From the NCBI RefSeq assembly GCF_003858655.1, contig NZ_RQXV01000002.1, forward strand, positions 434,001 to 498,000: DNA of 64,000 nucleotides. Reading direction: 5' to 3'. Of the stretch, positions 24,777 through 33,399 are shown piece after piece. The notes below the pieces were generated by a model. The model was not told the DNA's origin. It saw nothing but the letters and a program-made list of their open reading frames with translations, and ran no database searches. How positions within the stretch are numbered: position 1 is the stretch's first letter; the number at the start of each line of letters is the position of its first letter. The stretch comes from Amphritea balenae. GTDB taxonomy: Bacteria > Pseudomonadota > Gammaproteobacteria > Pseudomonadales > Balneatricaceae. The position numbers and the translations under genes are program-made.

Positions 24777-26326
24777 TGCTTGAACAACATTTAGCAGCGC
24801 TTCCTATTATTCTGCCCCTGATTGCTGCACCAATAGCGCTTATCCTGGGGAGAACAGTGCTTTCCTGGGGCTTTGCCACGCTTGTCAGTGGCCTGGCATT
24901 TATACTGTCCTGGCAGCTCCTGTCAGCAGCACTGTCTGAAGGGGTAATCAGCTACGCTGTTGGCGGCTGGGCGCCTCCCTGGGGAATTGAACTAAGAGTC
25001 GATGCTGCCAACGCTTTTGTCCTGCTGGCGGTAACTGCGATCTCCACACTGGTGCTGGTTTACTCTAAAGAGAGTATTGAAAAAGAGGTAAAAGTCGCCA
25101 ATCACGCACTTTTCTATACCGCGCACTTACTATGTCTGGCGGGTCTTTCAGGGATACTGATAACGGGTGATGCGTTTAACCTCTTTGTGTTCCTGGAAAT
25201 TTCTTCTCTGGCTACCTACACCTTAGTGAGCCTGGCATCAGACAGACGTTGTCTGACGGCAGCTTTCCGCTATCTGGTGATGGGTACAATCGGTGCGACC
25301 TTTATCCTGATCGGTGTTGGCTTGCTTTATATGAAGACCGGTACCCTGAACATGATGGATCTGGCGGTCAGAATAGACGCATACGATAGCAGTCGTACGA
25401 TTAACACCGGACTTGCGTTCATCATGGTGGGTGTCAGCATCAAGCTTGCGCTATTTCCGCTGCATATGTGGTTGCCACCGGCATATACCCATGCCCCTTC
25501 GGCAGTGACAGCATTCCTGGCCAGTACCGCAACAAAAGTCGCGGTCTACGTCATGATCCGCTTTATCTTCACGGTTTTCGGCATTGACCATGTATTTGTT
25601 GATATGGGGATGGGCCTTATCCTGATGGTGCTGGCGGTTGTAGCGATTTTCAAATGCTCCTACATGGCAACCGTACAAAGCAACGTTAAGACCATTCTTG
25701 CCTACAGTAGTGTTGCGCAGATTGGCTATATGATTCTTGGGCTTAGTCTGGTCAGTGTGGCCGGTCTCATGGCCAGTATGATCCATATCTTTAACCACGC
25801 GCTGATGAAAGGTGCCCTGTTTATGGCCGTAGGCGCAGTGTTCTACCGTGTTGGCTCTGTTGATATTAAAGCATTTGCCGGATTAGGCCGGAAAATGCCT
25901 CTGACAATGGCGGCGTTTACCATCGCAGGCCTGAGTATTATCGGCGTGCCGCTGACCGCAGGCTTTGTTAGTAAATGGTATCTGGTAACTGCGGCCTTAG
26001 AGCAGGGCAACTGGATTGTAGCGGCGTTGGTACTGATCGGTTCACTGTTTGCGATTATCTATATTGGGCGGGTTCTTGAGGCTGCTTATTTTCAGAAACT
26101 TCCAGAGTCACGGAAATCAGAAAATATTAAAGAAGTTTCCTGGCTGATGCTGGTGCCTATGTGGGTAATTGTTATTGCCAATATCTACTTCGGTATTGAT
26201 ACCAGTCTGACAACCGAAGCGGCTAGTAGCGCCTCTGAATGGCTTTTCCAAACTAACAATATGCTTGAAAACAGTGCCCTTGAAAACAATGTATCAGAGG
26301 CTAATGTGCAGGAGGTGTCTTCATGA
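24776..26326 (+). CDS. mnhD: MnhD-like proton-translocating antiporter subunit (first copy)
   Basis: A 516-residue Proton_antipo_M (NuoL/M/N-like) membrane protein with about 14 helices. The EISSLATYTLVS motif carries the conserved TM5 glutamate, and KLALFPLHMWLPPAYTHAPSAVTAFL with its lysine and Pro/His set is near 225-250. It forms part of the ion path of the antiporter. It is the first of three related subunits in this operon and overlaps the second by four bases. Confidence 0.9.
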   Translation: MLEQHLAALPIILPLIAAPIALILGRTVLSWGFATLVSGLAFILSWQLLSAALSEGVISYAVGGWAPPWGIELRVDAANAFVLLAVTAISTLVLVYSKESIEKEVKVANHALFYTAHLLCLAGLSGILITGDAFNLFVFLEISSLATYTLVSLASDRRCLTAAFRYLVMGTIGATFILIGVGLLYMKTGTLNMMDLAVRIDAYDSSRTINTGLAFIMVGVSIKLALFPLHMWLPPAYTHAPSAVTAFLASTATKVAVYVMIRFIFTVFGIDHVFVDMGMGLILMVLAVVAIFKCSYMATVQSNVKTILAYSSVAQIGYMILGLSLVSVAGLMASMIHIFNHALMKGALFMAVGAVFYRVGSVDIKAFAGLGRKMPLTMAAFTIAGLSIIGVPLTAGFVSKWYLVTAALEQGNWIVAALVLIGSLFAIIYIGRVLEAAYFQKLPESRKSENIKEVSWLMLVPMWVIVIANIYFGIDTSLTTEAASSASEWLFQTNNMLENSALENNVSEANVQEVSS

Positions 26327-27852
26327 ATCTCTGGCAAGCACTCGAACCGGCGCAGCTAATTACATTATCTATCTGTGTTCCTTTTGTGGGTGCACTACTG
26401 GTTATCGCGACGGGGAAAATACCCAACCTGCGTGAAGCAGTGACACTGATAACAGCAGCAATACTGTTCAGTATTGTTCTGGCGATTACCGATTACACTT
26501 TCCAGGGAGTAACGCTCCAGCTGGATGTGGTCGAAATTTTTCCCGGGCTTGGCATCAGCTTTGTTGTTGAACCTTTAGGTGTACTATTCGCCCTGGTAGC
26601 CAGCTTTCTCTGGATTGTTACCAGCATATACGCCATCGGGTATATGCGGGGCCACAACGAAGATAATCAGACCCGTTTCTTCTGCTGTTTTGCACTGGCA
26701 ATCAGTTCTGTCATGGGTATCTGCTTCTCAGGAAACCTGCTGACGCTGTTTATTTTCTATGAGGTCCTGACCCTCTCAACTTACCCTTTGGTAACTCACG
26801 CTGGCAACGACGCGGCGAAGCAGGGGGGGCGGGTCTACCTGGGTATCCTTCTGAGCACCTCAATTGCGTTCCTGCTATTCGCGGTGCTTGGCACCTATGC
26901 CCTGACCGGAACGCTGGATTTTCGCGCTGGCGGTATTTTTGATGACTCACATAATAAAGTGGTTCTCAGTGTTCTGCTGGTGCTGTTCTGCTACGGCGTG
27001 GGTAAAGCGGCTATCATGCCTTTCCATCGCTGGTTACCTGCTGCGCTGGTTGCGCCAACTCCGGTCAGTGCGCTGTTGCACGCAGTGGCTGTGGTAAAAG
27101 CCGGTGTATTCAGTATTCTGAAGATAGTTATCTATATCTTCGGAATTGAAGGCCTGAAAGATCTGGCAACAACCGATCTCATGTTATATATCGGTGCGGC
27201 GACGATACTGCTGTCGTCCTGTATCGCCATGACCAAGGATAATCTGAAGGCACGACTAGCCTACTCAACTGTGAGCCAGCTGAGCTATATCGTGGTAGGG
27301 GCGCTTCTCGCATCTTCAATCGCTAGTGCCGGTGCTGCCTTGCACATCGCTACACATGCGGTCGGTAAGATCACGCTGTTCTTCTGTGCTGGCGCTATTA
27401 TGGTGGCCAGCCATAAGAAAAATATCAGCGATATGGTGGGTCTGGGGCGCAAAATGCCCATTACTTTTGCTGCTTTTACTATAGGTGCAATTAGTATTAT
27501 CGGTTTACCACCTATGGCAGGAACCTGGAGTAAATGGTATCTCGCTATCGGCGCATTAGAAACGGATAAGCTCATTATCGTAGCGGTGCTGATGGTAAGT
27601 TCTCTGTTGAACATAGCTTATCTGTTACCGATTCCTATCAAGGCCTTCTTCAGCAAGCCTGTTGCAGGTGCAGAGCCCTGGTCCTGGTCACAAACAAAGG
27701 AAGCACCGTTACCGATGCTGATTGCCCTGACAGTCACTTCTGTTGGTTGCCTGGCTCTGTTTTTCTATCTTCAGCCCCTGGTCGACCTCATTAATCTGAT
27801 TCCGGGAGTCTCAACCGAAATGACAGCTTCAACGAATATGGGGGAGGGCTAG
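26323..27852 (+). CDS. MnhD/NuoM-like antiporter subunit (second copy)
   Basis: A 509-residue Proton_antipo_M membrane protein. Key features are the FYEVLTLSTYPLVTH motif with the conserved Glu, the GVGKAAIMPFHRWLPAALVAPTPVSALLHAV region with conserved Lys and His, and LPPMAGTWSKWYL. It resembles NuoM more than the first copy does. It directly precedes, with no gap, the small membrane gene at 27853. Confidence 0.88.
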   Translation: MNLWQALEPAQLITLSICVPFVGALLVIATGKIPNLREAVTLITAAILFSIVLAITDYTFQGVTLQLDVVEIFPGLGISFVVEPLGVLFALVASFLWIVTSIYAIGYMRGHNEDNQTRFFCCFALAISSVMGICFSGNLLTLFIFYEVLTLSTYPLVTHAGNDAAKQGGRVYLGILLSTSIAFLLFAVLGTYALTGTLDFRAGGIFDDSHNKVVLSVLLVLFCYGVGKAAIMPFHRWLPAALVAPTPVSALLHAVAVVKAGVFSILKIVIYIFGIEGLKDLATTDLMLYIGAATILLSSCIAMTKDNLKARLAYSTVSQLSYIVVGALLASSIASAGAALHIATHAVGKITLFFCAGAIMVASHKKNISDMVGLGRKMPITFAAFTIGAISIIGLPPMAGTWSKWYLAIGALETDKLIIVAVLMVSSLLNIAYLLPIPIKAFFSKPVAGAEPWSWSQTKEAPLPMLIALTVTSVGCLALFFYLQPLVDLINLIPGVSTEMTASTNMGEG

Positions 27853-28110
27853 ATGTCTGATAAACACCATTCAGATGATGGCTGGTTTGATAAGCCTGAA
27901 AACGTTAAGAAAATGTTAAAAGTTTTCTATGTTGTTTGTGCTCTGTTAGTCCTGGTTGATTTTATTGTTCACAGACATATCTACCACGACTGGGAAAGTA
28001 TTCCGGCATTTTATGCCATCTATGGTTTTATTGGTTGTGTTGTTCTGGTGCTTATAGCGACAGAGATGCGTAAGTTCCTGATGCGTGGGGAAGATTACTA
28101 CGATGAATAG
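27853..28110 (+). CDS. Small two-helix membrane protein of the antiporter operon
   Basis: An 85-residue protein with a short charged N-terminus, two hydrophobic helices (about 23-42 and 52-70) and an acidic tail ending EDYYDE. It starts directly after the preceding stop and overlaps the third MnhD-like gene by eight bases. I do not know a named family; position implies an accessory subunit of the antiporter. Confidence 0.75.
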   Translation: MSDKHHSDDGWFDKPENVKKMLKVFYVVCALLVLVDFIVHRHIYHDWESIPAFYAIYGFIGCVVLVLIATEMRKFLMRGEDYYDE

Positions 28111-29827
28111 TGTGATACCGTTTCTTCCTTTGCTGCTGGGTGCCCTGGCGGCGATTGTGCTGCGGGGCTGGTTGCGCAATCTGATAATGATTGTTGCGCC
28201 TATCCTGGGCGCTATTAACCTGATGGGCATGGAACATGGCGTGTTCTGGTCCCTTGAGTTTATGGGTTATGCCCTGGAACCGGTAAAAGTAGATAAACTC
28301 AGCCTGATGTTTGGCTATCTGTTCCATCTCGCTTCTCTTATTGCTGTTATCTATGCGCTGCATGTTAAAGATACCGTACAGCATGTGGCAGGGCTGGCTT
28401 ACGCTGCAAGCGCCGTGGGAGCCGTCTTTGCTGGTGACCTGCTTACCCTGTTTATTTTCTGGGAACTGCTGGCACTGACCTCAGTATTCCTTATCTGGGC
28501 TCGCCGTACGGATCGTGCTTATTCTTCCGGTATTCGTTACCTGATCATTCAGGTACTATCCGGTGTGTTGTTGCTTGTGGGCCTGTTGATCTTCGCCCAG
28601 GTCAATAACAGCTTGCTATTTACTCAGATCGGCCTGCAACATGAAGGCATTGCTCAAGTTGGTGCCTGGTTGATCTTCTTTGCCTTTGGCATCAAGTGTG
28701 CATTTCCATTTATGCACAACTGGCTGACCGATTCTTATCCTGAGGCTACCCCAAGCGGTACAATTTTCTTAGCCTCATTCACCACCAAGGTAGCGGTATA
28801 CGCTTTTGCCCGGGGCTATCCCGGTGAGGAAATCCTGGTCTGGATCGGCGTTACCATGGCCTGTTTCCCAATATTCTTTGCAGTAATCGAAAATGACTTG
28901 CGACGGGTACTCGCCTACAGTCTGATCAACCAGATCGGCTTTATGATAGTAGGTATTGGTATTGGTACTGCACTAGCCTTAAATGGTGCCGTAGCTCACG
29001 CCTTTAACGATGTTATCTTTAAAGGCCTGCTGATGATGACCATGGGTTCAGTACTGCACATGACCGGTAAAATCAATGGTTCTGAGCTAGGCGGGCTATA
29101 TAAGAGTATGCCTAAAACCACCGTGCTATGTATTGTCGGTGCAGCTTCCATCTCTGCTTTTCCACTGTTTAGCGGTTTCGTATCCAAATCGATGATTATG
29201 GCCGCTGCCGTTTCTGAAGGTTATGATGTGGTCTGGCTGTTGCTGCTGTTTGCTGCTGCAGGTGTATTCCACCACGCAGGAATCAAGATTCCTTACTTTG
29301 CGTTCTTTGCTCATGATTCGGGTATCCGTACCACAGAGCCACCTAAGAATATGCTGATTGCCATGACGATAGCCGCAATCGCCTGTGTTGTATTAGGTAC
29401 TTTCCCGGCCCAGACGGTTTATGCCCTGTTGCCCTGGGAGCATAGTTATCAGCCTTATGATGTTACCCACGTGTTAACCCAGCTGCAGTTGCTGTTCTTC
29501 TCGGCGCTTGCATTTGTTTGGCTGAATCTGCGTAATATGTATCCGCCTGAGCTACCATCGACTAATCTCGATGCGGATTGGTTATACCGCAGGCTTGCGC
29601 CGGCTATTGTAAAAAGGGTTGCGAGCACAACTTATAATGCTTATGTTGGCTTTGAAAAGTCTGTAGCTATTTCGATAAAGCAGATGGTACAAGGTTCCTA
29701 TGATGCAGAGTCAGGCAAACCCAAAGGTTACTTCGCAAGACTCTGGCCAACTGAAACCATGGTCGTTTGGGTAGCGGTATTGCTGGCGATCTATCTGATA
29801 TTTTATTACCTACCTGATCTGCTCTAA
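28103..29827 (+). CDS. MnhD/NuoL-like antiporter subunit (third copy)
   Basis: A 574-residue Proton_antipo_M membrane protein with a longer C-terminal extension (about 480-574) ending in an extra helix. The FWELLALTSVFLIWARR motif has the conserved Glu, and CAFPFMHNWLTDSYPEATPSGTIFL is the central lysine/proton-path region, here with a non-canonical KCAFPFMHNWL. I take the ATG at 28103 with GGGGAAG upstream. It is the last gene of the operon; no strong terminator is obvious after it. Confidence 0.87.
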   Translation: MNSVIPFLPLLLGALAAIVLRGWLRNLIMIVAPILGAINLMGMEHGVFWSLEFMGYALEPVKVDKLSLMFGYLFHLASLIAVIYALHVKDTVQHVAGLAYAASAVGAVFAGDLLTLFIFWELLALTSVFLIWARRTDRAYSSGIRYLIIQVLSGVLLLVGLLIFAQVNNSLLFTQIGLQHEGIAQVGAWLIFFAFGIKCAFPFMHNWLTDSYPEATPSGTIFLASFTTKVAVYAFARGYPGEEILVWIGVTMACFPIFFAVIENDLRRVLAYSLINQIGFMIVGIGIGTALALNGAVAHAFNDVIFKGLLMMTMGSVLHMTGKINGSELGGLYKSMPKTTVLCIVGAASISAFPLFSGFVSKSMIMAAAVSEGYDVVWLLLLFAAAGVFHHAGIKIPYFAFFAHDSGIRTTEPPKNMLIAMTIAAIACVVLGTFPAQTVYALLPWEHSYQPYDVTHVLTQLQLLFFSALAFVWLNLRNMYPPELPSTNLDADWLYRRLAPAIVKRVASTTYNAYVGFEKSVAISIKQMVQGSYDAESGKPKGYFARLWPTETMVVWVAVLLAIYLIFYYLPDLL

Positions 29828-30234
29828 GAGCACTTCACTTTCAGATAGTAGAATTGCGGGCTCAAGGACATAGGAGTGGTTTCGTACTCAGTTTTCGAGC
29901 CCGATGCTTAAAATATTTAAGGGAGTCATCTGTGATGACTGGAATGCTATTGGTGATCCTTCATGGTGAAGGCAAGCAGATGGCAAGGTTTCAAAAAAGC
30001 TGCAGGATTATGCTGTCTGTTTGCCGAAAGTGAAGCCTGTAATCTGAGGTCATGATGAGCTTGGGGGAAGGAGTCACTGATTATGTTCAACCTCGTTATA
30101 CGGGGCTTCCAGATTGTCTTCGTTTTAATTCCATTATTAATGCTAAAATGCCTGCCAAATGATGCGACCAGCAACCCTGTTTAGTCTGCACTCATCCCTA
30201 TTTTGTATCAAACGATTCCGGAACCAAGACTCAA
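29828..30234. other. 407-bp intergenic region with a nested inverted repeat
   Basis: GGGCTC (29858-29863) and GAGCCC (29897-29902) enclose GAGT (29874-29877) and ACTC (29886-29889), a nested structure soon after the antiporter operon that could end transcription. The remainder shows no supported gene; a leftward 75-codon frame inside (29947-30174) has no coding features I trust. Confidence 0.4.
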
Positions 30235-32421
30235 ATGGAAATCAAAGTAAATTTTTTAGAAAACCTCAGGCTTGAAGCAAAGTTTGATGATTTCACCGTC
30301 ACCGCAGATCAGCCTATCCGCTACAAAGGTGATGGTTCTGCCCCTAGTCCGTTTGATTACTTCCTGGCTTCGTCGGCGCTGTGTGCTGCCTACTTTGTGA
30401 AGGTCTATTGTAAGGCCCGTGATATTCCAACCGAGGATATCCGACTTTCGCAGAATAATATTGTTGACCCTGAGAATCGCTACAACCAGATCTTTCAGAT
30501 CCAGGTAGAGTTGCCGGAGAGCATCTCTGATCGTGATCGTGAGGGTATTCTCAGATCAATCGATCGTTGCACCGTTAAAAAGGTAGTGCAACAAGGGCCT
30601 GAGTTTAAGATCGAAACGGTTGAAAACCTGGACGAAGACGCCACTATTATGGCGATGGGTGTACAGGATGATGGTACTAATACCATGATTCTGGGTAAGG
30701 ACCTGCCGTTGGAAAAAACCATCGGTAATATGACCGGTATCCTTGAACAGCTGGGTATGAAAATTGAAATTACATCCTGGCGTAATATCGTTCCTAATGT
30801 CTGGTCGCTGAATATTCGTGATTCCGCATCAGAATTGTGTTTTACCAATGGTAAAGGCGCGACTAAAGAGAGTGCTTTGTGCTCAGCATTGGGTGAATTT
30901 ATCGAGCGCCTGAGCTGTAACTTCTTTTATAATGATCAGTTCTTTGGTGAAGAGCTCGCTAATGCAGAGTTTGTACACTATCCAACCGAAAAATGGTTCC
31001 CGCTTTCTGAGGATGACGCTATTCCTGAAGGCTTGTTAGATGATTACTGTCTTGATATCTACAATCCTGAAGGTGAGTTACAGGGCTCCAACCTGATAGA
31101 TACAAATTCCGGGAACCACGAGCGCGGTATTTGTGCCTTGCCCTATATCCGTCAGTCCGATAATGAAATCGTCTATTTCCCGTCTAACCTGATGGAGAAT
31201 TTATTCCTTAGCAACGGTATGAGTGCGGGTAATAACTTATATGAAGCCAAAGTTCAGTGTCTGTCAGAAATTTTTGAGCGGGCAGTGAAGCGTCAGATCA
31301 TCGAGCAGGAATTGGTACTGCCTGATGTGCCTATGGCTGTATTAGAAAAGTATCCGGGGATTCTGGCGGGTATTCAGGGGCTTGAAGAGCAGGGCTTTCC
31401 TGTCGTTATTAAAGACGCTTCCCTGGGCGGTCAGTTTCCGGTTATGTGCGTTACCCTGATGAACCCAAGAACCGGGGGCGTGTTTGCATCCTTTGGCGCA
31501 CATCCTAGTTTTGAAGTAGCGCTGGAGCGTAGTCTGACTGAGCTGCTGCAGGGACGTAGTTTTGAAGGTTTGAATGATGTACCGCCACCGACATTCAATA
31601 GTCATGCAGTAACAGAGCCTAATAACTTTGTTGAACACTTTATTGATTCCACCGGTGTTATCTCCTGGCGTTTCTTCAGTGCAAAACATGATTTTGAATT
31701 TTGTGAATGGGACTTCTCTGGTAGTAATGAAGAGGAATGCGCCGGCCTGATGGCCATCCTGGAGGCGCTGAATAAAGAGGTCTATGTATCGACCTTTGAG
31801 CTGCTTGGTGCTTCTGCCTGCAGGATTCTGGTGCCGGACTATTCTGAGATCTATCCAGTGGAAGACCTGGTTTGGGATAACACCAATAAGGCGATATTCT
31901 TCCGTGAAGATATCCTTAATCTCCATAAGCTGGATGCTGAGCAACTAAGCGATCTGGTTGAGCGTCTGGAGGAGAGCGAGGAAGATAACTACACCGAAAT
32001 TCGCACATTGATCGGTATCGAGTTTGATGAAAATACGGTCTGGGGGCAGCTGACGGTTCTTGAACTTAAGATCCTGATCTATCTGGCGTTACAACGTCAT
32101 GAAGATGCTCAGGAGCTGGTGGAAAGCTTCCTGCAGTACAATGATAATACGGTCGAGCGTGGCCTGTTTTATCGGGCAGTCAATGCGGTATTGGAAATCG
32201 TGTTGGATGAAGAGCTGGAGCTGGAAGATTACATCCATAATCTACAGCGGATGTTTGGTGAACAGGTAATGACAGATGTAATTGGCTCTGTCATCGGAGA
32301 CCTGAGATTCCACGGTTTAACCCCGACCAGTACTAAACTTGAAGGGATAGAAAAGCATCTGCGCTTAATCGAGAGTTATAAAAAACTTCATACCGCGCGC
32401 GCGATGATGGCTTCGCAATAA
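30235..32421 (+). CDS. ycaO: OsmC-YcaO fusion protein
   Basis: A 728-residue protein: OsmC-like domain (about 1-140; KGDGSAPSPFDYFLASSALCAAYFVK includes the redox Cys region), YcaO ATP-dependent domain (about 175-560; GKGATKESALCSALGEFIERLS and the LSEIFERAVKRQI segment hold ATP/Mg ligands), and a C-terminal TPR-like helical tail (about 600-728). This architecture is known for long YcaO proteins. E. coli YcaO assists methylthiolation of ribosomal protein S12; the function of the OsmC half is unclear. It is monocistronic, followed by a strong terminator. Confidence 0.9.
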   Translation: MEIKVNFLENLRLEAKFDDFTVTADQPIRYKGDGSAPSPFDYFLASSALCAAYFVKVYCKARDIPTEDIRLSQNNIVDPENRYNQIFQIQVELPESISDRDREGILRSIDRCTVKKVVQQGPEFKIETVENLDEDATIMAMGVQDDGTNTMILGKDLPLEKTIGNMTGILEQLGMKIEITSWRNIVPNVWSLNIRDSASELCFTNGKGATKESALCSALGEFIERLSCNFFYNDQFFGEELANAEFVHYPTEKWFPLSEDDAIPEGLLDDYCLDIYNPEGELQGSNLIDTNSGNHERGICALPYIRQSDNEIVYFPSNLMENLFLSNGMSAGNNLYEAKVQCLSEIFERAVKRQIIEQELVLPDVPMAVLEKYPGILAGIQGLEEQGFPVVIKDASLGGQFPVMCVTLMNPRTGGVFASFGAHPSFEVALERSLTELLQGRSFEGLNDVPPPTFNSHAVTEPNNFVEHFIDSTGVISWRFFSAKHDFEFCEWDFSGSNEEECAGLMAILEALNKEVYVSTFELLGASACRILVPDYSEIYPVEDLVWDNTNKAIFFREDILNLHKLDAEQLSDLVERLEESEEDNYTEIRTLIGIEFDENTVWGQLTVLELKILIYLALQRHEDAQELVESFLQYNDNTVERGLFYRAVNAVLEIVLDEELELEDYIHNLQRMFGEQVMTDVIGSVIGDLRFHGLTPTSTKLEGIEKHLRLIESYKKLHTARAMMASQ

Positions 32422-32440
32422 CGATAGCCACTACGAACCA

Positions 32441-32470
32441 AAAAAAACCGGCCTTCAGGCCGGTTTTTTT
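32441..32470 (+). terminator. Intrinsic terminator after ycaO
   Basis: AAAAAAACCGGCC, loop TTCA, GGCCGGTTTTTTT: a perfect stem with seven T, 20 bases after the stop. With its A-run it can act in both directions. Confidence 0.9.
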
Positions 32471-32549
32471 ATGGCTGCTCAAGCGGCTAATCTAACTGCT
32501 TTACTCGTGTGTTTTTATGCTGTGCTTTCTATCTAAGGTCTTAATTCGC

Positions 32550-32561
32550 AGTCTGCAGACT
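32550..32561. repeat. 12-bp palindrome upstream of the hemerythrin gene
   Basis: AGTCTGCAGACT is a perfect palindrome 116 bp upstream of the hemerythrin start. It could be an operator; I match it to no known NO-regulator consensus. Confidence 0.25.
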
Positions 32562-32676
32562 CAGCAGTTCACAGTATGAAAATAATTATCTTATTAAGCA
32601 TTGTTAAAACTAACATAAATCAAGGCTCTAAAAATCAGTTGGTTTTTAATGATTGTAGATTTTATGGAGTTAGATA

Positions 32677-33108
32677 ATGACATCAATTGTAGAGTATATG
32701 ACCGATCAGCATCGTTGCTGTGATGATAGTTTTGCCGATGCTGAAGCCGCGGTTTCAGCTCAGAACTGGGGCGAAGCAGGGCAGCAGTGGGATAAATTTA
32801 GCCGGGATCTTGAGACCCATCTTACCAATGAAGAGGAGAACCTTTTTCCTAAGTTTGAGCAAGAGAGTGGCATATACAATGGGCCGACGGCGGTGATGCG
32901 GATGGAGCATCAGCAGATGCGAGAGATGGTCAAATCGATGACCAAGGCTCTGCAGGCGCAATCGGTGGATGATTACTTAGGTTTGTCAGAAACCCTGATG
33001 ATCCTGATGCAGCAGCACAATATGAAAGAAGAGCAGATGCTCTACCCGATGACGCAACAATATTTAACGGATTCCGCTGCAGTGATCAGCAGCCTGAATG
33101 ATCTGTAG
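32677..33108 (+). CDS. Hemerythrin HHE domain protein
   Basis: A 143-residue four-helix protein of the HHE hemerythrin family. Iron ligand candidates are His12 (MTDQHRCCDDSF), the His/Glu pair in ETHLTNEEENLFPKFE, His in RMEHQQMREM, and the HNMKEEQMLYP motif. It may bind O2 or NO at a di-iron site. It is followed by a DUF2249 gene and an NnrS-like gene on the same strand, a set often linked to NO and anaerobic respiration. TGGAG precedes its ATG. Confidence 0.85.
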   Translation: MTSIVEYMTDQHRCCDDSFADAEAAVSAQNWGEAGQQWDKFSRDLETHLTNEEENLFPKFEQESGIYNGPTAVMRMEHQQMREMVKSMTKALQAQSVDDYLGLSETLMILMQQHNMKEEQMLYPMTQQYLTDSAAVISSLNDL

Positions 33109-33120
33109 GGCTTAGTACTG

Positions 33121-33399
33121 ATGCCGAATTTGCTTGCACTGGATGTTAGCGATCTTGAGCCGCCCGAGCCGATGACGGCGATTCTGCATGAGCTGCAACA
33201 GTTGAACCCGGATACTGCGCTCAAGGTATGCCACCGTAAGCGGCCTGTTCCCCTGTTTAGTTTCTTACAGGAAATGGGCTATGCATATCATTGCGTAGAG
33301 CTGGGTGTTTCAAATTTGGTTATCTATATCTGGCCGGAAGACGATCGGTTGCTGGCTGAATTCTGTCATCAGCAGGCGAGTCAGGATATTTTGCCATGA
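33121..33399 (+). CDS. DUF2249 domain protein
   Basis: A 92-residue protein matching DUF2249: a starting LDVSDLEPPEPMTAILHEL, a positively charged HRKRPVPLFSFLQEMGY turn and a C-terminal strand with VIYIWPED. DUF2249 proteins co-occur with hemerythrins and NnrS in denitrifier-type stress loci. It starts 12 bp after the hemerythrin stop and overlaps the NnrS-like start by four bases (ATGA). Function unknown. Confidence 0.8.
   Translation: MPNLLALDVSDLEPPEPMTAILHELQQLNPDTALKVCHRKRPVPLFSFLQEMGYAYHCVELGVSNLVIYIWPEDDRLLAEFCHQQASQDILP

Noticed and set aside
29947-30174. 75-codon leftward frame upstream of ycaO
   Set aside because: Composition is unlike neighbouring proteins, no ribosome binding site, and it lies in a probable promoter region.
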